From UBA1952 sp965246855 (lineage in GTDB: Bacteria > Bacteroidota > Bacteroidia > Chitinophagales > Chitinophagaceae): 64,000 bases of DNA. Shown here in pieces: positions 57,146 through 64,000 of the stretch; the first letter of the stretch is position 1; each line of letters begins with the position of its first letter. The DNA lies in contig CBDFFP010000002.1 in the NCBI GenBank assembly GCA_965246855.1, positions 124,001 through 188,000 of the forward strand, read 5' to 3'. A model generated the notes under the pieces. That model was not told where the DNA came from. It searched no databases and was given only the letters and a program-made list of their open reading frames with translations. The position numbers and the translations under genes are program-made.

Positions 57146-59353
57146 ATGCAAAGACTTCACACAAACGTTTTCAAGGCCATCTGCGCCGTTCTGCTTTTCT
57201 TTTCCTTTGGAAAGACTCATGCGCAACCCTGCACCGCGCCTGGTTATTGTCCTACCCTGACAATCTTGCCCGACACTTTTTACGCTTGTAAAAACAGCCG
57301 TCCGCAGATACCCACCGCTACGATAAACGGAATTCAGACAGGCACCAGAGTGTTGGATACCTTCTGGTCTCCCGCTACAAACCTTACGCGCCCTGACAGC
57401 ATTGTTACGCAGGCTTATGTAGGGAATGCAGGGCAGATGTACACGCTCACCCTGACAAGCATCCGGCCCACTATCTCTCTGGATTCTGATTTTGACGGGA
57501 ACGGCTATGGTTCGATTTGGAACACGGATTATTTTCCCAAAGTGGGCACGCTACCGATTCAGCCACAGTTTTTCATGGTAACCACCAACCCGTCGAATGC
57601 CAATCCCAATTTTGCTTCCTTCGCCGACCATACAGGCAACGCAGGCAACATGATGGTGGTGAATGGAGCTATTGCAGCGGGCAAAGTGGTTTATTCCCAA
57701 ACCATTCCTGTTATTCCATGCCAAACTTATGAGCTGCTTGCGTGGGCTGCTCCGGCTACACCGCTCTTCAATGCCACACTTGCGTGGCGCGTAAATGGGG
57801 TGCTGGTGACAGGTTCTTCGCTTTCCCCAACACAACTGACACCCATTACAGGACAATGGCAGCCCGTACAAGCGAATTATTATAACGCTTCGGCCACTTC
57901 TATGACCATAGAGATTGTGGACTTTGAAACGTACGGTGATGGCCCGCCTCCCGGCAATGATTTCGCGCTGGACGATATTACGGTTAAGCCGCTTTGCATT
58001 CAAAAAGATTCTGTGTATGTAGCCGCCATTAACCTGCGCCCGCTTATTGATTTCACCGTGAGTCCGGGTTGCAAGGCAGATACGGCTTTCTTCAATGCAG
58101 ATACGACAGGCACAGGTGGTTTGACCATTCCGGCAGCTACGATTCCAAGCCGTTATCTCTGGAAGTTTGGCGATGGTCAATCCGACACTATTAAAAGTCC
58201 TACTCACTTGTACACCACGGCGCAGGACACTTTCTTTATCAAATTATACGTGTATAAAGATGTGATGCAGTCAGATGGGACTACGCTTACCTGCGTGGAC
58301 TCTACCAATAACATCTATACAGGTCGCAACCGTCCCTTCAAAGCAGCGTTTACGAAAGATAAAGACACAATTTGCCGGGGCGACATAATAACTTTCACAG
58401 ACAGTTCAAAGCCCATCAACCGGCTTGTGGTGCAGTATTTCTTTGATTACTACAACGTCGGAATTCCCAATCCTAATGATTCCAGCCGCTTAAAATCTCC
58501 TACGCATACTTATGACACAGGAGGCATCTTTACGGTTCTGCAAGTCGTTACCGACCAGTATAATTGTAAGGATACGGCACGGGATACGGTTGTCTCCATC
58601 CAGCCGGCAAATGTTTCGTTTTCGATTTCAGATACAGGTATTTGCCAAGGGCAAACGGTACGCCTTGTGGCACTTGTGGATTCTTCCTACGAGAATTATC
58701 TGTGGCTTCTTGGGGATGGAAGTATTGTACAAGACAGCACTACAATTACCCATACGTATCTGAATCCGGCGACTTATCTCATTAATTTTTCGGCAACTAA
58801 CCAGTACTGTCCAAGTGTGGATACGACGCGGGAATTGGTGGTACTGGCAACGCCGCGTGTGAATCTGGGCGGCGACACGACCATCTGCCCAACAGGACAG
58901 CCTATCGTGATGCAAAACCTGGCCTCAAACACCGCTCCCATAAAGTATATGTGGAATACGGGCGATGAGACTCCGCAGATTCTGGTACGCAACAGTGGGG
59001 TTTTCTTCCTGCAAGTCACCAATACAGAAGGCTGCGTAGGCGCCGACACGATGGTTGTTTTGCAAAACTGCTTCCTTGATATTCCGAACATCTTCACGCC
59101 CAACGGCGACGGCGAAAGCGATTATTTCCTTCCCCGCCAAATGCTTTCCAAAGGCTTGCGGACGTTTAAGATGAAAATCTACAACCGCTGGGGCCAACAG
59201 GTGTTTGAGACACAGCAAGTGGAAGGTCGCGGCTGGGACGGCAAGTTGAGCGGCGTAGAGCAGCCCGTGGGTGTATATCTCTACTTCATTGAAGCAACGT
59301 TGCAGAACGGCGCAACCGAGAAATACGACGGCAACCTGACCCTGCTGCGATAA
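57146..59353 (+). CDS. Secreted PKD-repeat protein with gliding-motility C-terminal domain
   Basis: The ATG at 57146 gives 735 residues with a signal peptide (AVLLFFSFGKTHAQ). The N-terminal third includes a carbohydrate-binding-like domain (DFDGNGYGSIWN, FALDDITV). At least three PKD-like units follow (YLWKFGDGQSDT, LGDGSIVQDSTTITHTY). The final ~85 residues are the CHU_C domain (NIFTPNGDGESDYFLP ... YNRWGQQVFE ... WDGK), a type IX secretion sorting signal. It is a likely cell-surface adhesin. Confidence 0.93.
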   Translation: MQRLHTNVFKAICAVLLFFSFGKTHAQPCTAPGYCPTLTILPDTFYACKNSRPQIPTATINGIQTGTRVLDTFWSPATNLTRPDSIVTQAYVGNAGQMYTLTLTSIRPTISLDSDFDGNGYGSIWNTDYFPKVGTLPIQPQFFMVTTNPSNANPNFASFADHTGNAGNMMVVNGAIAAGKVVYSQTIPVIPCQTYELLAWAAPATPLFNATLAWRVNGVLVTGSSLSPTQLTPITGQWQPVQANYYNASATSMTIEIVDFETYGDGPPPGNDFALDDITVKPLCIQKDSVYVAAINLRPLIDFTVSPGCKADTAFFNADTTGTGGLTIPAATIPSRYLWKFGDGQSDTIKSPTHLYTTAQDTFFIKLYVYKDVMQSDGTTLTCVDSTNNIYTGRNRPFKAAFTKDKDTICRGDIITFTDSSKPINRLVVQYFFDYYNVGIPNPNDSSRLKSPTHTYDTGGIFTVLQVVTDQYNCKDTARDTVVSIQPANVSFSISDTGICQGQTVRLVALVDSSYENYLWLLGDGSIVQDSTTITHTYLNPATYLINFSATNQYCPSVDTTRELVVLATPRVNLGGDTTICPTGQPIVMQNLASNTAPIKYMWNTGDETPQILVRNSGVFFLQVTNTEGCVGADTMVVLQNCFLDIPNIFTPNGDGESDYFLPRQMLSKGLRTFKMKIYNRWGQQVFETQQVEGRGWDGKLSGVEQPVGVYLYFIEATLQNGATEKYDGNLTLLR

Positions 59354-59370
59354 GTTTTTTTAAAGGGTAA

Positions 59371-59411
59371 AAAGAAAAAGGCTTCTGCACGGTGCAGAAG
59401 CCTTTTTCTTT
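59371..59411. terminator. Strong bidirectional terminator
   Basis: AAAAAGGCTTCTGCA-cgg-TGCAGAAGCCTTTTT is a long perfect stem with A- and T-runs on either side, 17 bp after the gliding-motility gene stop. Confidence 0.85.
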
Positions 59412-59427
59412 TCCAGCCCCGGCCTTA

Positions 59428-59616
59428 AAATCCTGGTGCCCGACGACCGGGCACCAATGCCCAATGAACGGGCATCAATGCCCAATGACCGGGCATTGGT
59501 GCCCAATGACTGGGCACCAATGCCCAACGACCGGGCACCAGTGCCCAACGACCGGGCATCAATGCCCAATGAACGGGCACCAATGCCCAATGAACGGGCA
59601 CCAGTGCCCAATGAGT
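59428..59616. repeat. Tandem palindromic array 5 (8 full units + 1 partial, 21 bp)
   Basis: Full units occupy 59449-59616; a partial unit precedes them. The palindrome is GGGCA-N4-TGCCC (GGGCACCAATGCCC, GGGCATTGGTGCCC, GGGCACCAGTGCCC) with linker AA(T/C)GA(A/C)C. It lies between convergent genes, with no array-type gene beside it. The 104 bp from 59617 to dnaG include an open frame continuing from the array (NAFEVVLEKKNPRQRGRAA), which may be a remnant. Confidence 0.92.
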
Positions 59617-59720
59617 TGGAACAGGATAAAAACGCTTTTGAAGTGGTCTTGGAGAAGAAAAACCCTAGGCAGCGCGGACGGGCCGCCGCCCATCTCCAGT
59701 AGATGATTCCTTATAAACAC

Positions 59721-61658
59721 CTACTTCATCTTCAGAATCACCGTTCCGTGCCGCTGCATGATTTCCCGCTCCTCTTTTTTGAGTTCCATGTATGCCGCCT
59801 GGATTCTCAAAATATCTTGAGTATCTGTCGCTGTTTCAAGTTGCTGTAATAATATCTCTTCCATTGCTTTTACCTTCTTCAACTCAAAATATTGCAGACA
59901 ACTTTCCACCTCCTCTGGAATGCGAGGCGTGCCCTCTAGCGTATGAATACCATATTTTTCTTTCCAATTAAGACTTATAATGTCGTTTGGCTGTAGTAAG
60001 GTAGCCACCTTTTGTCGGATGTCTGGATCAGAGTGATCAATAAAGAATGATAAAGCGGGTGGGTAGCCTTGTTTTCTACAGTATCTAAAATAATCGTCAA
60101 ATAATCGTCTTGCTTGCGGTGAAATAATAAGCTCTGGATCAATTCTTTCTTCAATAATTGCAGCAGCGGTTTGACCATCTTCCACTATCTCAGCACCGTG
60201 CATCATTAGAAGCGAGATGAGTTTCCATTCTTGATGTTCCTCAGCAACCTTTGGTTGAACGATAATCTCGTTGGGCGGTGCAACAATATCTGGTATATGC
60301 TGTCCAGTTTGTGGAGCGATTCTTTTGCGCTGGTCACCTTCTACCCGCTCATGAATATATTTATTCATGAGCGTGGTTATCCCTTCGTCGCTTAAACCTA
60401 ATCCGTCCGCAGCAGCCTTTATGTAATAATTGCGACGTGTAAAATCTTCCGGGCGTATGAGGCGCGAAATGCTTTGTGCAATTTCATTCGCCAGTTTGGA
60501 GCGCAGCACCGGGTCGCTGCCCGCTTCTTTCAATCCGGCTTCCAGGCGGAAACCAATCACGTCGCGCTTGTTCGCCTTGATAAATTCCCGGAACGCTTCC
60601 GAGCCTTTTTGCTGTACAAAAGAATCCGGGTCGGCCCCTTCCGGCAGCAGCGCCAGCTGCACGTTGAAGCCGCTTTCCAGCGCCATATCCAGCCCGCGAA
60701 GCGCCGCTTTGATGCCCGCCGCGTCGCCATCGTAGAGGATGGTGATGTTCTTCGTGAGGCGGCCAATAATGCCCAGTTGCTCTTCCGTAAGCGACGTGCC
60801 CGACGAAGCCACCACATTCTCCACACCCGCCTGCCACAGCGAAATCACGTCCGTATAGCCTTCCACCAACAGGCATTCATCCACGCGGCCCACCGCACTG
60901 CGTGCCTGGTGCAGCCCGTAGAGCGTGCGGCTTTTGTTGTACAGCTCGTTTTCGGGCGAGTTGATGTATTTGGGTGCGCGGTCGTTGCTTTTCAACAGGC
61001 GCGCGCCAAAGCCAATCACGCGGCCCGTCATGTTCTGGATGGGAAAAATCACCCGCCCGCGATACACATCGTAATAACGGCCATCGTCGCGGGCCTTCAC
61101 CAGCCCCAGCTTTTGCAGCAGTTCCGGGTTGTAGCCCTGCGCAATGGCTGCATCATAAAACGCATGACCGCTCTCCGGGCAATAGCCGAGGCGGAAGCCA
61201 TCTATCGCTTCGGGGCGCAGTCCGCGATGCTTGAAATAAGAAAGCCCGATGGCCTGCCCTTCTTCGGTTTCGCGGAGCGTTTGGGCGAACCAAGCTGCCG
61301 CAAATTCGGCGGCGATACGCAGGCTTTCGCCTTCCTGCTGCTGGGCCATTTGCTCCTGCGAACGCTCGGTTTCTTCTACTTCAATCTTGTAGAAATCCGC
61401 CAGCCATTTTATCGCTTCGGGATAACTGAGCTTTTCGTGTTCCTGGAGAAAAGTAATCGCATTTCCGCCTTTTCCGCAGCCAAAGCACTTAAAAATCCCG
61501 CGCGCCGGATTGACGTTAAACGACGGCGTGCGCTCGTTGTGGAACGGGCAGTTGGCAATGTAGTTGATGCCGCGCTTCTTCAACTGCACAAACTGCCCCA
61601 CCACCTCGACAATGTCGGTGCGCTGATTAACGGCGTCTATGGTGGTGGAGAGAATCAC
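59721..61658 (-). CDS. dnaG: DNA primase
   Basis: DnaG makes RNA primers for replication. The 645 residues contain the CHC2 zinc finger (CPFHNERTPSF ... FKCFGCGKGG), the RNA-polymerase-like catalytic domain with YGLHQARSAVG, LLVEGYTDV, ILYDGDAAGI (TOPRIM) and the C-terminal helicase-binding domain. The region coding the last ~230 residues is noticeably more AT-rich than the rest. The gene follows the 2OG oxygenase gene, with 30 bp between. Confidence 0.96.
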   Translation of the reverse strand: MILSTTIDAVNQRTDIVEVVGQFVQLKKRGINYIANCPFHNERTPSFNVNPARGIFKCFGCGKGGNAITFLQEHEKLSYPEAIKWLADFYKIEVEETERSQEQMAQQQEGESLRIAAEFAAAWFAQTLRETEEGQAIGLSYFKHRGLRPEAIDGFRLGYCPESGHAFYDAAIAQGYNPELLQKLGLVKARDDGRYYDVYRGRVIFPIQNMTGRVIGFGARLLKSNDRAPKYINSPENELYNKSRTLYGLHQARSAVGRVDECLLVEGYTDVISLWQAGVENVVASSGTSLTEEQLGIIGRLTKNITILYDGDAAGIKAALRGLDMALESGFNVQLALLPEGADPDSFVQQKGSEAFREFIKANKRDVIGFRLEAGLKEAGSDPVLRSKLANEIAQSISRLIRPEDFTRRNYYIKAAADGLGLSDEGITTLMNKYIHERVEGDQRKRIAPQTGQHIPDIVAPPNEIIVQPKVAEEHQEWKLISLLMMHGAEIVEDGQTAAAIIEERIDPELIISPQARRLFDDYFRYCRKQGYPPALSFFIDHSDPDIRQKVATLLQPNDIISLNWKEKYGIHTLEGTPRIPEEVESCLQYFELKKVKAMEEILLQQLETATDTQDILRIQAAYMELKKEEREIMQRHGTVILKMK

Positions 61659-61688
61659 TTTTTAGGGAATAGGTACAAAGAGCAACGC

Positions 61689-62522
61689 CTACTTTTTCCG
61701 GTAGATGTGCTTTGTCTGATGAACGGGCTTGCCCACGATTTTGCGCAGCAAATTGCGCACTTCGCGGTCAGCTTTGAGGACTACTTTTTTGACCGTTTCT
61801 TCTGGCCTGCCATAAAAACTGGTGACGTGGAAATAATCTTCTGGCTCGGCAGGACGCGGGGAGAAATAGTAGTTGGATATGCAACACCGACTTTCGTCCA
61901 CTGTCACCTTGCTGACGGAGTGAATGGAGGTGCGGTTGGTAATCATCAGCGCCAGCCGGTTGAAGCGGGAGACGATGGTGCGCGGCGGCTTGTCGGGGCC
62001 GTTGTCCCAAAGTTCTAAGTTGCCGCCGTTTTCGGGCTGCCAGTCGGGCGTAACGTAGTAGAGCAGGTTGAGGACGCGGTAGAGACTGCGCTCGTTGTCG
62101 TGTGAATTGTCGAGGTGGGGATTGAGGAAGTGGTCTTTCTGCATCAGGCTGATGCCGCCCGCGTAAAGCAATTCGTCGGGCCGCATTTGGGGGATGCCGG
62201 TGATTTCCTCCACCATGCGCACCACTTCCGGCTCCTGAAAAGCGTAAATAATTTCCTCTAAAAGCGGGTTGTAGAGGTTCATCTGCGCCGCCACTTTTTT
62301 GTATTCCCGGATGCTGCGCCGCTCGGCCATTTTTGCCGGGTCAGGGAAGGCTTCAAAGATTTTCAGCGCGATTTCCTTTGGCAAAAGGTCATCCACGTAG
62401 CAAGAGCGGATTTGCCCGTCGCGGATGAAATCCGCGTGCAGTTGCTGCCGGGCCTCCTCAAGGCGCTTTACGATGATTTCGGCGAGCGCCTGCCGGGTAT
62501 AAGGGGATTGGAGCGTGTCCAT
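61689..62522 (-). CDS. 2-oxoglutarate/Fe(II)-dependent oxygenase-like protein
   Basis: The 277 residues carry the iron-binding HxD in NPHLDNSHDNERS, a distal histidine in SIHSVSKV, and a following R in ESRCCISNYYFSP that would bind 2-oxoglutarate. The NLLYYVTPDWQPENGGNLELWD segment is the double-stranded beta-helix core. This P4H-like group hydroxylates proteins or small molecules; the substrate is unknown. Confidence 0.85.
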   Translation of the reverse strand: MDTLQSPYTRQALAEIIVKRLEEARQQLHADFIRDGQIRSCYVDDLLPKEIALKIFEAFPDPAKMAERRSIREYKKVAAQMNLYNPLLEEIIYAFQEPEVVRMVEEITGIPQMRPDELLYAGGISLMQKDHFLNPHLDNSHDNERSLYRVLNLLYYVTPDWQPENGGNLELWDNGPDKPPRTIVSRFNRLALMITNRTSIHSVSKVTVDESRCCISNYYFSPRPAEPEDYFHVTSFYGRPEETVKKVVLKADREVRNLLRKIVGKPVHQTKHIYRKK

Positions 62523-62578
62523 AGAAGTACGGAATCTAAAGGGCTGAAATTACAGCACAGCAACGGCGGCGGGTTGGC

Positions 62579-62614
62579 CTCTCCCCCGGCCCCTCTTCGA
62601 AGGAGAGGGGTGAC
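62579..62614. repeat. CTCTCC dispersed hairpin, second copy
   Basis: CCTCTCC...CCCCTCTTCGAAGGAGAGGGG with GTGAC is related to the element in the pyrF 3' end. Further right, 62664-62691 holds a degenerate GGGCGACC-type element. Confidence 0.6.
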
Positions 62615-62702
62615 TGGATTTGACCGTTGATTTTGATTTCTAAATCTTGGTTCTTTTTTAAAGAGCGACCACAAGGGTATGCCCCTACCGGAAACGCATT
62701 TT

Positions 62703-63383
62703 CTACTTTCTACTCAAAATCATTTCCGCCAGTTCCAAATCCTCCCGCATAGTGATTTTGAGGTTCCCTTTCTCGCCGGGGATGAGATGAACGCGGTGTC
62801 CGGCACTTTCCCAAACAGTGGCTTCGTCGGTGAAAGAATCCCGGAAATCTTGCGCAAAAGCGACTTTCAGTTTCCCGGCGTGAAAAGCTTGTGGCGTTTG
62901 AACAGCGCGAAGCATTTCGCGGTTCACGGGATGATTTTCTTCCCCGGAGATCTGACGGATGCTGTCGGTAACAGGAACCACCGGAACAGCACTTTCGTGA
63001 GTTTCTGCTTCCTGAATACAAGCCTGAATAAGCGTGGGGGAAATAAGGCAACGCACGCCGTCATGTACTAAAACAATTGCGTTTTCCGGTACAACAGAAA
63101 GTCCGGCTTTTACGCTGTGGAAGCGCGTCTCACCGCCCGGAACGAGTTCCATATCTATCCTTTCCGGGAAGGCTTGAAGCACCATTTGCACCTTGCTTAA
63201 ATCGGCGGCAGGAAGCACCAGAATGAGATGAATTTCCGGGTCAGCTTGGAGAAACGCGGCAATCGTGTGTGCCAAAACAGACTTTCCATTTAAGGGAAGA
63301 AATTGCTTCGGAATGGCCGTGCCCATGCGGCTGCCGCTGCCACCAGCAACGAGAACGGCATAGACGGGCAAAGAGGTTTTCAT
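62703..63383 (-). CDS. ispD: 2-C-methyl-D-erythritol 4-phosphate cytidylyltransferase
   Basis: IspD activates MEP with CTP in the non-mevalonate isoprenoid pathway. The 226 residues show AVLVAGGSGSRMGTAIPKQF, VLVHDGVRCLI, the TDSIR segment and AVQTPQAFHAGKL, all diagnostic. There is no ispF fusion. Confidence 0.95.
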   Translation of the reverse strand: MKTSLPVYAVLVAGGSGSRMGTAIPKQFLPLNGKSVLAHTIAAFLQADPEIHLILVLPAADLSKVQMVLQAFPERIDMELVPGGETRFHSVKAGLSVVPENAIVLVHDGVRCLISPTLIQACIQEAETHESAVPVVPVTDSIRQISGEENHPVNREMLRAVQTPQAFHAGKLKVAFAQDFRDSFTDEATVWESAGHRVHLIPGEKGNLKITMREDLELAEMILSRK

Positions 63384-63392
63384 GCGGGAAGG

Positions 63393-63400
63393 CGAAGGTA
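63393..63400 (-). promoter_or_regulatory. -7 box of ispD
   Basis: On the minus strand TACCTTCG lies 9 bp before the ATG. Confidence 0.4.
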
Positions 63401-63441
63401 GCGGGAGGGACGACTTGTGGAGTCGGTGATTATCACGCGCC

Positions 63442-64000
63442 TTACTTCACGCCGCCCATCAGCTTTTTCACCAGCGGCGCAAGCGCGATAATCACCACAC
63501 CGGCAATCAGCGCGTACACCGCAAATTGCTTGTAACCTGCGGAATACACAGCCAGCTTCTCCACCGCAGTCGCGTTTTCTGACGGAGAAATCCCTTCTCC
63601 AAATAGGCCGGCCACGTATTGTCCATAGGCGCTTGCCAGAAACCACATGCCCATCATGAATCCCTGCAACTTTTGCGGTGCCAGCTTGGTCATCAAGGAC
63701 AGTCCGATAGGCGACAAAGCCAGCTCGCCAAAGGTGAGGACGAAGTAAGCGCCTGTGAAAATATTGAGCGACGCCACGCCGTTTACCGCCGTGAACTGAC
63801 CGGAGAAAAACAGATAATAACCGAGGCCGAGCAGCAGAAAAGCGATGCCGAATTTGATGATGCTGTTTGGCTCCAGCTTCTTCTTGTTCAGCCCTAGCCA
63901 GAGCAGGCCCACGAGTGGCGCAAACAGAATAACGAAGAGCGAGTTGGCCGAGTTATTCACGATGTTTGGGTCGATGGAAAGGCCCAAAAGGTTTTTGTCC
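63442..64000 (-). CDS. POT/PTR-family peptide transporter (5' end cut by window)
   Basis: The frame is open through the right edge, so only the C-terminal ~185 residues are visible. They contain at least five membrane helices and the FTGAYFVLTFGELALSPIGLSLMTKLAP segment characteristic of proton-coupled oligopeptide transporters (the EL..SP.GL motif). It imports di- and tripeptides at the inner membrane. The stop is 58 bp from the ispD start. Confidence 0.88.
   Translation of the reverse strand, partial: DKNLLGLSIDPNIVNNSANSLFVILFAPLVGLLWLGLNKKKLEPNSIIKFGIAFLLLGLGYYLFFSGQFTAVNGVASLNIFTGAYFVLTFGELALSPIGLSLMTKLAPQKLQGFMMGMWFLASAYGQYVAGLFGEGISPSENATAVEKLAVYSAGYKQFAVYALIAGVVIIALAPLVKKLMGGVK

Noticed and set aside
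59360..59702. Repeat proteins in array 5 on both strands
   Set aside because: Same reason: frames arise from the period, and no start context or signal supports translation.
59721..61658. Second intein, in DnaG
   Set aside because: The primase sequence is continuous and of normal length, with no splice-block motifs.
60474..62018. Long plus-strand ORF across dnaG and the oxygenase
   Set aside because: Antisense shadow of two clear genes.

Overview
The window reads as chromosomal DNA of a Bacteroidota bacterium, most likely near the Chitinophagaceae. The evidence is a secreted protein with PKD repeats and a gliding-motility (CHU_C) C-terminal domain, GH3-, DUF2851-, DUF4292- and DUF2520-family genes, a two-domain-length PyrF, several promoters of the Bacteroidota form TAnnTTTG/TAnnTTCG, and start sites without clear Shine-Dalgarno sequences. 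Most genes are housekeeping genes of moderate GC. Several small AT-rich islands of unrecognised genes stand out (about 960-2460, 22131-22361, 42005-43214).

Layout. 1-5.7 kb: a truncated HExxH peptidase, an AT-rich J-domain cluster, an ATP-grasp enzyme with a compact zinc peptidase, then tandem array 1. 5.8-14.7 kb: a histidine kinase with an ethylene-receptor-like membrane domain, lipA, OsmC, DUF2851, pyrF, a thiamine-binding-like protein, tRNA-Met, a thioesterase and an FAH enzyme. 14.8-22 kb: ung, plsC, DUF2520, fdx-iscX-kdsC, FMN reductase, phosphoesterase, and an epimerase whose 3' end was changed by a 23-bp duplication. 22.4-29.2 kb: dut - nucleotidyltransferase - TPR - DUF4292, then the CDP-sugar genes rfbF-rfbG-epimerase. 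29.3-30.2 kb: array 2 followed by an FN3-like protein. 30.3-41.9 kb: an ALDH7-type dehydrogenase, paralogous lipoproteins, a lipid kinase and App1-type phosphatase, GH3, a saccharopine/lysine-type dehydrogenase, hscB, an M48 protease, and an ABC exporter whose ATPase is frameshifted. 43.3-45 kb: array 3 followed by a second protein of similar size, then a lipoprotein pair. 45-50 kb: FIST plus a nucleotide cyclase, OsmC, and a flavin oxidase. 50.1-57 kb: guaB interrupted by an intein, sucA, array 4, def and ruvX. 57.1-64 kb: the gliding-motility protein, array 5, dnaG, a 2OG oxygenase, ispD, and a truncated POT transporter.

Two things stand out. First, five intergenic arrays share one architecture (6-12 tandem units of 20-21 bp, each unit holding a short palindrome), yet each has an entirely different unit sequence. 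Two of the five sit directly upstream of ~220-residue proteins built alike (helical N-terminal half, beta-rich or FN3-like C-terminal half). A period of about two helical turns puts every palindrome on the same face of the DNA. This array-plus-ORF module is my best candidate for an undescribed system. Second, a 378-residue intein with two LAGLIDADG-like motifs sits immediately before the catalytic loop of IMP dehydrogenase. The intergenic DNA also carries several dispersed hairpin families, one of which has extended into the 3' end of pyrF.
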